From NCBI GenBank assembly GCA_947623955.1, contig CANQIP010000014.1:1-36886 (forward strand): a stretch of DNA of 36,886 bases. Reading direction: 5' to 3'. Of this stretch, positions 27,977 to 35,441 are shown piece by piece. The DNA is from an uncultured Clostridia bacterium (GTDB lineage: Bacteria; Bacillota; Clostridia; UBA1381). The notes beneath the pieces were generated by a model, which was given only the letters and a program-made list of their open reading frames with translations, did not search any database and had not been told where the DNA came from. The translations under genes were made by a program, and so were the position numbers. Within the stretch, counting starts at the first letter, position 1, and each line of letters starts with the position of its first letter.

Positions 27977-29356
27977 ATGGTTTTTCTTGAAAATACCGTA
28001 GGTTTTTTCGTGCAGTATTTTCCGTGCGCCCTGATGATTTTTCTGCCCTTCCCGAACGGAGCCTATCGTTTTCGGCGTAAATGGATTTTCGTATGGATAA
28101 CGGCTGCGGCTGCCGCCGTCGCGGCGCTGCTTCCCGTGATACTGCACAGCGGCGTTGCCGCCGACACCGCGCTCACGGCTGACCTGTTTATGTTTTCCGT
28201 AATATGTCTCACGCTTGCGGCTTATATTTTACTGGTTCGCGAAACGCTGATAAAAAAGCTGCTTGTGTTTTTCGTCGTAATGTTCTGCGCCGCGCTGCAG
28301 TATTGCATGGTAAACGCGCTCACCGCCGCACTGTCGGACGTTCTCGGTCTGTCCACGCAATGCGAGGAACATTCGGCGTATTCTCAGTGCGGCGTTATAA
28401 TGTATATAGCTACCGCCGCTGTTATGCTGCCTATTATGATGACGTTTGTACTGCGCACGCTGCGCGAATATATCAGCAGCGTCGAGACAAAGAGCATGAG
28501 GCGCGAATTCCTGATTTTGATTATCTCGACCGTCATTTTTATAGCGGCGGAAATGGGCGTCGATATGACGTATTATCACCTCGCATACGGAACATACTTG
28601 CGGTTTCTCGCAATGCTTGCCGTTTTGCTTGTGTATCAAGTGGTGATTTATTGGCTGATTTTCCGCGAATCGGTGAGGCGCAAGCGCGACAACGACCGCC
28701 GGCGGACAATGGAGATACAGCGGATTCAGTATGAAAAAATCGCGGGTGATATTGAAAGCACGCGCCGTATGCGCCACGATATGCGCCACCATTACAACTC
28801 TCTTAACGATATGCTCGACAGAGGGCGTTTGGACGAAATGAAGGATTACCTTGCCGAAGTGATTGACACCACCGTAAAGCGCGACAGCGAGATGTACTGC
28901 CAAAATATGACGGTGAACGGACTTCTGCAGTATTACATAGGTCTGGCGCGCGACAAGGGCATACGCTGTGAGGCTTGGGCGGACTGCGGCGAGCTTGCGG
29001 TCGAGCCTGCCGACTTGACGGTAATGTTCGGCAACGCCATGGAAAACGCAATAAACGCCTGTGAAAAATGCGGCGAGGACAGGTGGATTGATATAAAAAT
29101 AGGCACCGTGCAGAGTTCGCTCGCAATCGAAATATCCAATTCATGCGGCAGTGCCACGCTTGACCGGCATTTTCAGTCGGATAACGGCTTTCTGCCGGCG
29201 GAGGCGTTTCTGAGCGGCTGTCAGGGAGGCGGGTACGGCTTGCGCAGCATATCGCATACGGCGCAGAAGTACGGCGGCAGCGCAAAATTCCGTTACAACG
29301 CCGAAAAGAAAACGTTCACCGCGCGTATAAGAATGAATATAAGCGCGGAGGAGTGA
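27977..29356 (+). CDS. Polytopic histidine kinase, AgrC/ComD (HPK10) type
   Basis: 459-aa membrane sensor kinase, the likely partner of the preceding LytTR regulator. The first about 220 residues hold some six hydrophobic segments with no large external domain, as in peptide-sensing AgrC/ComD kinases. The phosphorylation box is MRHDMRHHYNSL with His267. A GHKL ATPase follows with N-box FGNAMENAINAC (about 350) and G-box GGGYGLRSI (about 417). ATG 27977 is used because GGAGGG lies 9 bases upstream; an in-frame GTG at 27968 overlaps that site. The ligand is unknown. The GG-leader peptide in the divergent operon is the best candidate in the window, which is inference from position and shared operator. 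Confidence 0.93.
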   Translation: MVFLENTVGFFVQYFPCALMIFLPFPNGAYRFRRKWIFVWITAAAAAVAALLPVILHSGVAADTALTADLFMFSVICLTLAAYILLVRETLIKKLLVFFVVMFCAALQYCMVNALTAALSDVLGLSTQCEEHSAYSQCGVIMYIATAAVMLPIMMTFVLRTLREYISSVETKSMRREFLILIISTVIFIAAEMGVDMTYYHLAYGTYLRFLAMLAVLLVYQVVIYWLIFRESVRRKRDNDRRRTMEIQRIQYEKIAGDIESTRRMRHDMRHHYNSLNDMLDRGRLDEMKDYLAEVIDTTVKRDSEMYCQNMTVNGLLQYYIGLARDKGIRCEAWADCGELAVEPADLTVMFGNAMENAINACEKCGEDRWIDIKIGTVQSSLAIEISNSCGSATLDRHFQSDNGFLPAEAFLSGCQGGGYGLRSISHTAQKYGGSAKFRYNAEKKTFTARIRMNISAEE

Positions 29357-29437
29357 CGCAAAACAACGTAATGTTCTCATATCGCCGCTCCTTGAACGCG
29401 AAAAAAAGTAATTAAGAAGAAATTTTATTATTTTTAC

Positions 29438-29466
29438 TGTACAAAACAAATTTTTTGTGATAAAAT
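29438..29466 (+). promoter_or_regulatory. Sigma-A promoter of the MCRA-like gene
   Basis: -35 TGTACA (29438-29443), 17-bp spacer, -10 TAAAAT (29461-29466) preceded by TGTGA, giving a TGn extension. I see no clear terminator between the kinase gene and this promoter. Confidence 0.6.
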
Positions 29467-29508
29467 AGAAATACTAATATTGATTATACCGTTCGGGGGT
29501 TGAGCGAA

Positions 29509-31143
29509 ATGAAGAAGAGCGACTTGAAAAAGATAATGGCGGTCGGCGCGGTGGTGGCTGCGGCTGCGGGCGCGGCTTATTTGGTGTACCGCTACAATAA
29601 AAACAGACGCGAGGACGCGGCGAAAATTGAAAAAATCAAAAACGCCAACGCCTACATTCTGGGCGGCGGCATGAGCGCATACGCGGCGGCGCTTTATTTG
29701 GCGCGTGACTGCGGCGTTAAGCCCGAGAATATCCATGTCCTCACCGACAGAAAATATGAGCGCGGAAACGCCGAGGACGGTTACATTTGCCGCAGAGGAA
29801 AAATCATAGACGACAAGAACAGCAAAAATCTGTTCGACGTTATAAAGGACGTGCAGTCGCTCGAAATTCCCGACCTCACGGTATGCGACGAAATTCTTAA
29901 TATATACAACACCCGTCCCGCAATGCGCGGTATAACGTTTATCGACGAAAGCGGCGACGTTACGGATATAACGAAAATCCGTCTGTCAAAGGAGTACAGA
30001 CGCGATATAATCGAGCTTATGCGCGGCAGAAAGGAAAACCTTGTATCGCTGCCGCTGAGAACCGTGTTCGACGACGATTTCTTCGACACGAGTTTTTGGA
30101 AACTCGTTCGCGCGTCCTACGGGTTCAACGAGGGCTCGTCCGCTTACGAGTTTGTAAACGCCGTCGCGCATATGGACGACGCGCTGTCGGGTACGATGCC
30201 GTTTGATTTTGACAGGCATGAGGAAATAACCGAGCCGCTTAAAGCGCATATTATTTCGATGGGTATAGACGTGTGCGAGGGAGCTTACGCGACCGACATT
30301 GATTTTGAAAGCGGCGCGGTCGGGGCAATTCACTACACCGATAACGGTGTGAGAAGAATTGTTTACCTGAACGAGGGCGACGTCTGCATACTCCCGACCG
30401 ACGAAATGGCTGAGTGCGAAACGTTCGGCAGCTTTGACGAGAGCGCGCCGCGCTGTTTCGGCGAGCCGTACCTTCTTTGGGAGAAGATAGCGGAGAAACA
30501 CAGCGCGTTCAAAAATCCGTCGGCGTTGTTCGACGAAAGCGACGATACAATGGCTGAGGAGTTTACGATAACGCTCAAAAATCATATGCTGCCCGAGCTT
30601 ATCGACCGCGTAACGTGCGGCGCGCTCGGTTCGGACGGCGTTATAGTGCTCGACAACTCCGCGTGGAAAATGACAATCTGCGCCGTACCCGCGTCGCACT
30701 TCAAGGATATGGACGAGGAAACGGCTGTAATATGGGGAACGGCGAGCCGATACGACGTGGAGGGCGAAAAGAGTGGCAAGCCGATGACGAACTGCTCGGG
30801 TGCGGAAATTCTCTACGAACTTGTGTCGTGTCTCAATCTTGACGAGGCGTGGGATGACATACGCGAAACGGTAGTGAACGTAATCCCGTGCCACAGACGG
30901 TACGACGGAGCGTACCTTGCGCCCGTTCAGTCGAAGCTTGAAATTATACCCACGGGCGTGACAAACCTCGCCGTGTCGGGCGACTTCGCCGACGGCGACG
31001 GCTCGGTATTCACCGAGGAATTTACCGTGACGACCGCCAAGACGGCGGCGTACAGGCTTGTGTCAAACCGCCGCAGAGTTTATACCGCACCGAAACTTTC
31101 GCTTGCAAGCATAAAGAAAATGCTGAAGAAAAATTTTAAGTGA
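29509..31143 (+). CDS. Membrane-anchored MCRA/oleate hydratase-family flavoprotein
   Basis: 544 aa. Family features: FAD-binding AYILGGGMSAYAAALYLARD (near 48-66), an ENIHVL strand, IPDLTVCDEI (like the IPSL...V.DE stretch of oleate hydratases), LSKEYRRDIIEL, and FFDTSFWKLVRASYGF (like FFETNFW.MW.T.FAF). Oleate hydratases add water to cis-9 double bonds of fatty acids. This protein is divergent: the usual RGGR motif reads RRGK, and an N-terminal transmembrane helix (about 10-28, AVGAVVAAAAGAAYLVYR) precedes the domain, which the soluble enzymes lack. ATG 29509 is chosen because GGGGG at 29495-29499 fits it; the in-frame TTG at 29500 touches that site. The family is quite sure, the hydratase activity is not. 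Confidence 0.82.
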   Translation: MKKSDLKKIMAVGAVVAAAAGAAYLVYRYNKNRREDAAKIEKIKNANAYILGGGMSAYAAALYLARDCGVKPENIHVLTDRKYERGNAEDGYICRRGKIIDDKNSKNLFDVIKDVQSLEIPDLTVCDEILNIYNTRPAMRGITFIDESGDVTDITKIRLSKEYRRDIIELMRGRKENLVSLPLRTVFDDDFFDTSFWKLVRASYGFNEGSSAYEFVNAVAHMDDALSGTMPFDFDRHEEITEPLKAHIISMGIDVCEGAYATDIDFESGAVGAIHYTDNGVRRIVYLNEGDVCILPTDEMAECETFGSFDESAPRCFGEPYLLWEKIAEKHSAFKNPSALFDESDDTMAEEFTITLKNHMLPELIDRVTCGALGSDGVIVLDNSAWKMTICAVPASHFKDMDEETAVIWGTASRYDVEGEKSGKPMTNCSGAEILYELVSCLNLDEAWDDIRETVVNVIPCHRRYDGAYLAPVQSKLEIIPTGVTNLAVSGDFADGDGSVFTEEFTVTTAKTAAYRLVSNRRRVYTAPKLSLASIKKMLKKNFK

Positions 31144-31150
31144 GGAATAT

Positions 31151-31195
31151 GAAGATAATAAAAAAGCCCGCGTGCGCGGGCTTTTTATTATCTTC
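31151..31195. terminator. Long bidirectional terminator between convergent genes
   Basis: A near-perfect inverted repeat: left arm GAAGATAATAAAAAAGCCCGCG, split here into GAAGATAATAAAAAA and GCCCGCG, and right arm CGCGGGC plus TTTTTATTATCTTC, with a 2-base centre and one bulged A. The right arm covers the stop and last codons of the minus-strand gene ending at 31188. Confidence 0.92.
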
Positions 31196-32774
31196 GTTTA
31201 TTGTATTTCAGGCGCTCCTTGTATCGTTCGCGTTTTTCGAATTTTCGGTGTTCCTCCGTTCGTCGGTGCGCTCTGGCTGCCGTTTTCGGCGGCTCGGGAG
31301 CAACTCCCATGAGTTTGCCGAGGAACGAATTACTCTTAAGCTTACCTCTGTTTTTAAGCGTCGTAAGCGTTACGAACGCCGCTATAAGCAAGAGCGCGAT
31401 TACGCTTAAAACGATAGCCGCGGTCTTGCCGTTTCCTGTTTTGTGTGACGCGGTACCGCCGCCTTTGAGATTGGGTTCGGGGCTTTCCGTCGGCATTGGA
31501 CCGGGCATTTCCACCGGACCGACAAGCGCGGGCCGCCTCGTGGGACGCGGGGTCGGCAGAGCCGACGGGCGTGCGGACGGCGATATTGAAGGCGCGGGCG
31601 CAGCCGTCTTTGTCGGACGCATCGTATTTTTGGGAGCCGTCGTCGGGCGCGGCGTCACGACACGCGGCGTTGACGCCGGACGCGCCGTTACCGTCGGACG
31701 CTGCGTAGCCGCAGGACGCGTTGTCGCCGCGCCTGACGACGTGCCTGAATTTGTTTGGCTTTGCGACGGGGCGGGGGAAGGCGTGGGAACGGCGAGAGAA
31801 ATCGTATCTCCCGCGTCGAGCCTGAAAAATGCCGTGCGGCCCTGTTTAAAGCCGAGGTGGCTCGCAAGCGCGCAAAGCGCGTATGACGTGGACTCTCCGT
31901 CCGACTTCATCTCGTCGTACGAAAATCCGCCGTCTTTGTTTTTATATGACATAAGCCCGTCGAGAGCGTTACCGTCTCTCGCGGAAAAGTAAGGGCTTGT
32001 CTCACAATCGACGCCTACCGAGTCGAGCGCGATAATCGTCATGGCTGTGGCATTGAGGTTGCCCCAGTCGCCGTCCTTCATCTGCGCCTCGGAAAGGTAC
32101 GCTAGAGCGCTCTCGACCGCATCTTCGGGAGATACGTCTATAGTCCAGCCCGTCTGCTTTTGCGTTATTGTATATGCGCCGCTTGTATTCACATACGGAG
32201 CGAGAGCCGTCACCGCCGCAGCCGTGGACAGTACGCCGCCGAAACCCCCGTCGCCGTTCTGGTACGAGAGCAGCGACGCTATGATCTCGTCTTTGCTTAC
32301 GCTCGCCCCATCGGGAATTTCGTATCCGCCCGCCTCGAGAGCGATAAGCGCCCACGAATACGCGTCGCAGCCGTCCTTTGACAGCGGCGCGGTCGCGTCT
32401 CTCATATATGTGCTGTCGGCAACCAAATCTCTGCCGCCGACGTTTTGAGCGTCGCCGTAAGACGATATGACTGCGAGAACGGTTTTCTGCATATCCGCCG
32501 CGTTATGTTCCGCGCCGTAGCCTGCGGCAACGCCGTCGAGACCGTTTAAATACGACTCGTAATCACAGCTTTTGCCGAGACGGCGGAGAACGGTGATATA
32601 CAAATTGGAGCTTGCCGTGCCTATGCTGTAGAAAGGACTGTCGTATTCGTCCTTCCACGCAGCTGCGTCGTTTATCGTTTTTATTAAATTATTCTCGTCG
32701 TAGTCGGCGCATATACACACGGACGGAATTAACATTGCCGCCGCGCACACAATCGCCGCAATCTTTTTCTTCAT
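31188..32774 (-). CDS. Secreted alpha/alpha-toroid (prenyltransferase/squalene-oxidase-repeat) protein with membrane anchor
   Basis: 528 aa. Signal peptide 1-23 (cut near CICADYD). Residues 24-315 contain prenyltransferase/squalene-cyclase-type repeats: LLSYQNGDGGFGG (168-180), AQMKDGDWGN (230-239) and LMSYKNKDGGFSYD (274-287), which build an alpha/alpha toroid. Similar toroids in secreted bacterial proteins bind ligands or protein partners; no catalytic DxDD motif of cyclases is seen. A Pro/Thr/Ser/Arg linker (about 328-440) leads to one transmembrane helix (451-473) and a very basic 55-residue tail rich in Arg, Lys and Glu. The topology is outside domain, wall-spanning linker, membrane, inside tail. 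ATG follows AGGGG. Function unknown. Confidence 0.85.
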   Translation of the reverse strand: MKKKIAAIVCAAAMLIPSVCICADYDENNLIKTINDAAAWKDEYDSPFYSIGTASSNLYITVLRRLGKSCDYESYLNGLDGVAAGYGAEHNAADMQKTVLAVISSYGDAQNVGGRDLVADSTYMRDATAPLSKDGCDAYSWALIALEAGGYEIPDGASVSKDEIIASLLSYQNGDGGFGGVLSTAAAVTALAPYVNTSGAYTITQKQTGWTIDVSPEDAVESALAYLSEAQMKDGDWGNLNATAMTIIALDSVGVDCETSPYFSARDGNALDGLMSYKNKDGGFSYDEMKSDGESTSYALCALASHLGFKQGRTAFFRLDAGDTISLAVPTPSPAPSQSQTNSGTSSGAATTRPAATQRPTVTARPASTPRVVTPRPTTAPKNTMRPTKTAAPAPSISPSARPSALPTPRPTRRPALVGPVEMPGPMPTESPEPNLKGGGTASHKTGNGKTAAIVLSVIALLLIAAFVTLTTLKNRGKLKSNSFLGKLMGVAPEPPKTAARAHRRTEEHRKFEKRERYKERLKYNKRR

Positions 32775-32807
32775 ACTGTAATCCCCTTTGGTTAAACATA
32801 CATAATT

Positions 32808-32836
32808 ATTATATCACAAATCGCGGCATATTTCAA
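32808..32836 (-). promoter_or_regulatory. Sigma-A promoter of the toroid-protein gene
   Basis: Minus-strand -35 TTGAAA (32831-32836), 17-bp spacer, extended -10 TGA-TATAAT (32808-32813). Nearly consensus, so expression is probably constitutive and strong. Confidence 0.75.
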
Positions 32837-32905
32837 CCGTTTTTAAAATAAATCTGTGACATATCGCGAAATTTTGCGAATAGGATAGAAGGAGGGGGCG
32901 GGACA

Positions 32906-33496
32906 ATGAAGATGAGCAGTAACGGTGAAAGAGGCGCGAGAACGGGCGTGTACGCCGCGTTGTTTTTTATGCTCGCGCTGGGGGTGACGGCGGGCTGCGC
33001 CTGTCTGATAAAGGGCTGGGACAGCGTGGGCGCGAACGTCACGGAATATTTAAAAAGCGTGCTTTCGCCCGACGCGGTGCATGAAAGCGGCGCGGTTGTC
33101 TTTAAAAGCTCGTTTGTTTCCAATTTGATAACATTCGCAATAATCTTTGCAATGGGTTTCTTCCGTTTCGGTTTTCTCGTTACGGGAGCCGTTATAATAA
33201 GAAAGGGCTTTATAACCGGCTTCACGGCGGCGTCGTTTATACGCGCATACGGCGCGAAGGGGATAGCGGCAATGCTGGCGTCGTCGCCGTCGATGCTCAT
33301 AACCGTGCCGGCGGCTCTGGTACTGTCGGCTGTGAGCGTCATTTTTTCGCGCTGCGAAAATAAATTCCAAAAAAATTTTATTTTTTCTTACATTTTTTTC
33401 GGAATTTTTATGATTGCCATATTTAGTGCCGCGTCATTTTCGGACGGGTTTCTGACCACAACATTTATGAATTGGGTACTTCCAAAAATATCATAA
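32906..33496 (+). CDS. spoIIM: Stage II sporulation protein M family membrane protein
   Basis: 196-aa integral membrane protein with about five hydrophobic segments. The central family pattern is seen: FGFLVTGAVIIRKGFITGF, then YGAKGIAAMLASSPSMLITVPAAL, the conserved G-KG...P...IPA part of SpoIIM. In Bacillus subtilis SpoIIM works with SpoIID and SpoIIP to degrade septal peptidoglycan during engulfment of the forespore. ATG follows GGAGGGGG by 7 bases. It lies 159 bases before xerD, and spoIIM next to xerD is known from other Firmicutes, which supports the call. The family also has non-sporulation members, so a sporulation role is likely but not shown. Confidence 0.8.
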   Translation: MKMSSNGERGARTGVYAALFFMLALGVTAGCACLIKGWDSVGANVTEYLKSVLSPDAVHESGAVVFKSSFVSNLITFAIIFAMGFFRFGFLVTGAVIIRKGFITGFTAASFIRAYGAKGIAAMLASSPSMLITVPAALVLSAVSVIFSRCENKFQKNFIFSYIFFGIFMIAIFSAASFSDGFLTTTFMNWVLPKIS

Positions 33497-33555
33497 AAAT
33501 GGAAAAAAATAGAATAAAATACCCCTTCGGAGGACATTCTAAGGGAAAATAGGGC

Positions 33556-33584
33556 TTTACAAATGAAAAAAATGGTGGTACAAT
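33556..33584 (+). promoter_or_regulatory. Sigma-A promoter of xerD
   Basis: -35 TTTACA (33556-33561), 17-bp spacer, -10 TACAAT (33579-33584). It gives xerD a leader of about 65 bases and independent expression from spoIIM. Confidence 0.65.
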
Positions 33585-33655
33585 AACACTGCTGAAATAA
33601 AAATGTAATACTACTGAAATATAAGTAACGAAACGGTAAGCGGGAGGCACACAAG

Positions 33656-34537
33656 ATGAACAGGTACATTGAGGATTACGCGAGCTTTATGACGGAGACG
33701 GGGAACAAGTCCGCAAACACGGTGGAATCGTACAAACGCGACGTCACACAGTACATCGCCTATCTCGACGAAAACGGAATACAGGCGGAGGCGGCGGCAA
33801 AGACAACCGTGCTGTCATATTTGCTTTACCTGCAGAAAAACGGCAAGGCGAGCGCGACGGTATCGAGAACGCTCGCGTCGCTGCGCTCGTTTTATGTGTA
33901 CCTGCAGCGGCGCGGTCTTGTATCGTCAAACCCGACCGCAAATCTGGAGGCGCCTCACGTTGAAAAGAAGATGCCGCAGATACTCACGGGCGCGGAGGTC
34001 GAGTGGCTTTTGGATCAGCCATCGGATGTTGACAATAAGGGCATGAGGGATAAGGCTATGCTCGAACTTTTGTACGCCACGGGTATACGCGTGAGCGAGC
34101 TTATAAACCTCAACATATCGGACGTAAATATGACGATGAGCTTTATCCGCTGCCGAGGGGGAAAGAAGGAGCGCATTATTCCCATGGGCGCGGCGGCGCA
34201 CAGTGCGCTCGAAAAGTATTTGTCCGACGCGAGACCCTATATGATTCGCAATGAAAACGAGGCGGCTCTGTTCGTCAATATGAGTGGACAGCGTTTGTCG
34301 CGTCAGGGCTTTTGGAAACTTATAAAGCATTACAGAACCGAGGCGGGCATACAGGCCGAGATCACGCCCCACACGCTGCGCCATTCGTTCGCGGCGCACC
34401 TGCTCGAAAACGGAGCAGACTTGCGTTCAATACAGGAAATGATGGGTCACGCCGACATTTCCTCGACGCAGCTTTACTCCCGCGTCGTGAACAGCAGAAT
34501 AAAGGACGTGTATTTAAAGGCCCACCCCAGAGCGTAG
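33656..34537 (+). CDS. xerD: Site-specific tyrosine recombinase XerD
   Basis: 293 aa, the normal length for XerC/XerD. The N-terminal SAM-like DNA-binding domain is about 1-85; the catalytic domain is about 105-293. All active-site residues are present: Arg145 (ATGIRVSEL), Lys170 or 171 (GGKKERIIP), His239 and Arg242 (HTLRHSF), His265 (MGHADIS) and nucleophile Tyr274 (TQLYSRV). The enzyme resolves chromosome dimers at dif in the terminus, with a partner XerC or FtsK. ATG follows GGGAGG. Position behind spoIIM favours XerD over XerC or a phage integrase. No att or dif site was recognised here. Confidence 0.93.
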   Translation: MNRYIEDYASFMTETGNKSANTVESYKRDVTQYIAYLDENGIQAEAAAKTTVLSYLLYLQKNGKASATVSRTLASLRSFYVYLQRRGLVSSNPTANLEAPHVEKKMPQILTGAEVEWLLDQPSDVDNKGMRDKAMLELLYATGIRVSELINLNISDVNMTMSFIRCRGGKKERIIPMGAAAHSALEKYLSDARPYMIRNENEAALFVNMSGQRLSRQGFWKLIKHYRTEAGIQAEITPHTLRHSFAAHLLENGADLRSIQEMMGHADISSTQLYSRVVNSRIKDVYLKAHPRA

Positions 34538-34554
34538 AAGTCATAGCGTAATAC

Positions 34555-34590
34555 AAAAGAGCGTATCAGAGGAAAATGATACGCTCTTTT
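34555..34590. terminator. Bidirectional rho-independent terminator
   Basis: AAAAGAGCGTATCA and TGATACGCTCTTTT (34555-34568 and 34577-34590) pair perfectly over 14 bp with an 8-base loop. It lies between convergent xerD and the stalk-protein gene ending at 34616. Confidence 0.93.
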
Positions 34591-34615
34591 GTTTACCCTT
34601 TTATCCTATACAATT

Positions 34616-35320
34616 TTAATCTTTCCAAACCATTAAATTCTGAATACTGCCGATAACAACGTTATCTGAAGTCGATGTTCCGTCCACATAAATTGTAACT
34701 GTGCTGCTCCCGCTTATATCTATGTCTATATCCACCGGTTCGGAACCATTGGTTAATGTCACCATTTTGTTGGCAGCGCCTCCGGCTTGTATTGCATATG
34801 TTATTTCGGATTTATCATCGCTTTGGGGAGGCAGCAGCTTACAAGTCAAGCGATTATTGCCTTCAATATCATATGTAATATATTCCCAAAACCAAAAGGA
34901 ATCATCAGAGTTTTGCGGCTTTAAAACAAAATTCAAGGATGAATTATTGTCATTGTCGTTATTTTTGATTTCCAACGAACTGAAATCACTGCAATCTTCA
35001 TATGGTTTTGATATAAGTGAATATGGATTGGTATAATCTGATATATATACAACCTTATCCTTATCATCCCACAAAACCTTTTCCCCGAGAGCCTCCGCGA
35101 CGGCTCTTGCCGGAAGATACGTTGTCCCGTTGTAAATGAACGGTTCGACGGAATTTCCGTTCACGTCCTTCGGGTCGCATTGACTGCCGTCAACGACAAT
35201 TTTGATATTGTCATACATAACCTCAAGCGTTTCCGTGCCGCTTTTAGCAAAGGCAACGCCTGCCGTAAGTATCGAGCCAATTGTCAATCCCGCGACAATT
35301 CCCTGTAATCTCTGTTTCAT
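34616..35320 (-). CDS. Secreted stalk-domain (copper amine oxidase N-like) protein beside second kinase
   Basis: 234 aa from the ATG at 35320, chosen because AAAGGAG lies about 9 bases upstream and a signal peptide follows (MKQRLQGIVAGLTIGS...VAFA, about 25 aa). Residues about 35-95 form the stalk domain: IKIVVDG, PFIYNGTTYLPARAVAEALG, DKVVYIS. The rest contains a beta-rich part with DIDISGSSTVTIYVDG and NLMVWKD, like a small carbohydrate-binding (NPCBM-type) fold; this is tentative. It lies downstream of a LytTR/kinase operon, behind its own promoter with 13-bp direct repeats, and may be that system's target. No enzyme activity is implied. Confidence 0.85.
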   Translation of the reverse strand: MKQRLQGIVAGLTIGSILTAGVAFAKSGTETLEVMYDNIKIVVDGSQCDPKDVNGNSVEPFIYNGTTYLPARAVAEALGEKVLWDDKDKVVYISDYTNPYSLISKPYEDCSDFSSLEIKNNDNDNNSSLNFVLKPQNSDDSFWFWEYITYDIEGNNRLTCKLLPPQSDDKSEITYAIQAGGAANKMVTLTNGSEPVDIDIDISGSSTVTIYVDGTSTSDNVVIGSIQNLMVWKD

Positions 35321-35369
35321 AATACATTGCTCCTTTTTTATTTTTGGCTTTAATAAGCCTTTCAATAAA

Positions 35370-35438
35370 ATTATAAATCTCAGGGGTAAAAAATCAATAC
35401 CTTATGCAGGATTGGTCATTCTGACGCAGGATTGGTCA
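35370..35438 (-). promoter_or_regulatory. Promoter with 13-bp direct repeats before the stalk-protein gene
   Basis: Minus-strand -35 TTGATT (35392-35397), 16-bp spacer, -10 TATAAT (35370-35375). Just upstream, TGACCAATCCTGC occurs twice and identically (35426-35438 and 35406-35418), period 20 bp; the nearer copy ends 8 bases before -35. The layout suits a LytTR activator, presumably the one encoded at 36752-36886. Confidence 0.7.
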
Positions 35439-35441
35439 AAT

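Noticed and set aside
32826-32854. Possible sigma-E promoter before spoIIM (GCATATT, 14 bases, AATAAATC)
   Set aside because: The -35 fits sigma-E well but the -10 matches only 4 of 7 positions, and the -35 overlaps the divergent sigma-A promoter. Not strong enough to annotate.
33520-33560. CCCCTT...AAGGG hairpin between spoIIM and xerD as terminator
   Set aside because: Only a 5-bp stem with a long loop and no T-run directly behind it.
33656-34537. Tyrosine recombinase as mark of a mobile element
   Set aside because: Length, full catalytic set and position behind spoIIM fit housekeeping XerD; no att sites, phage or transposon genes are seen.
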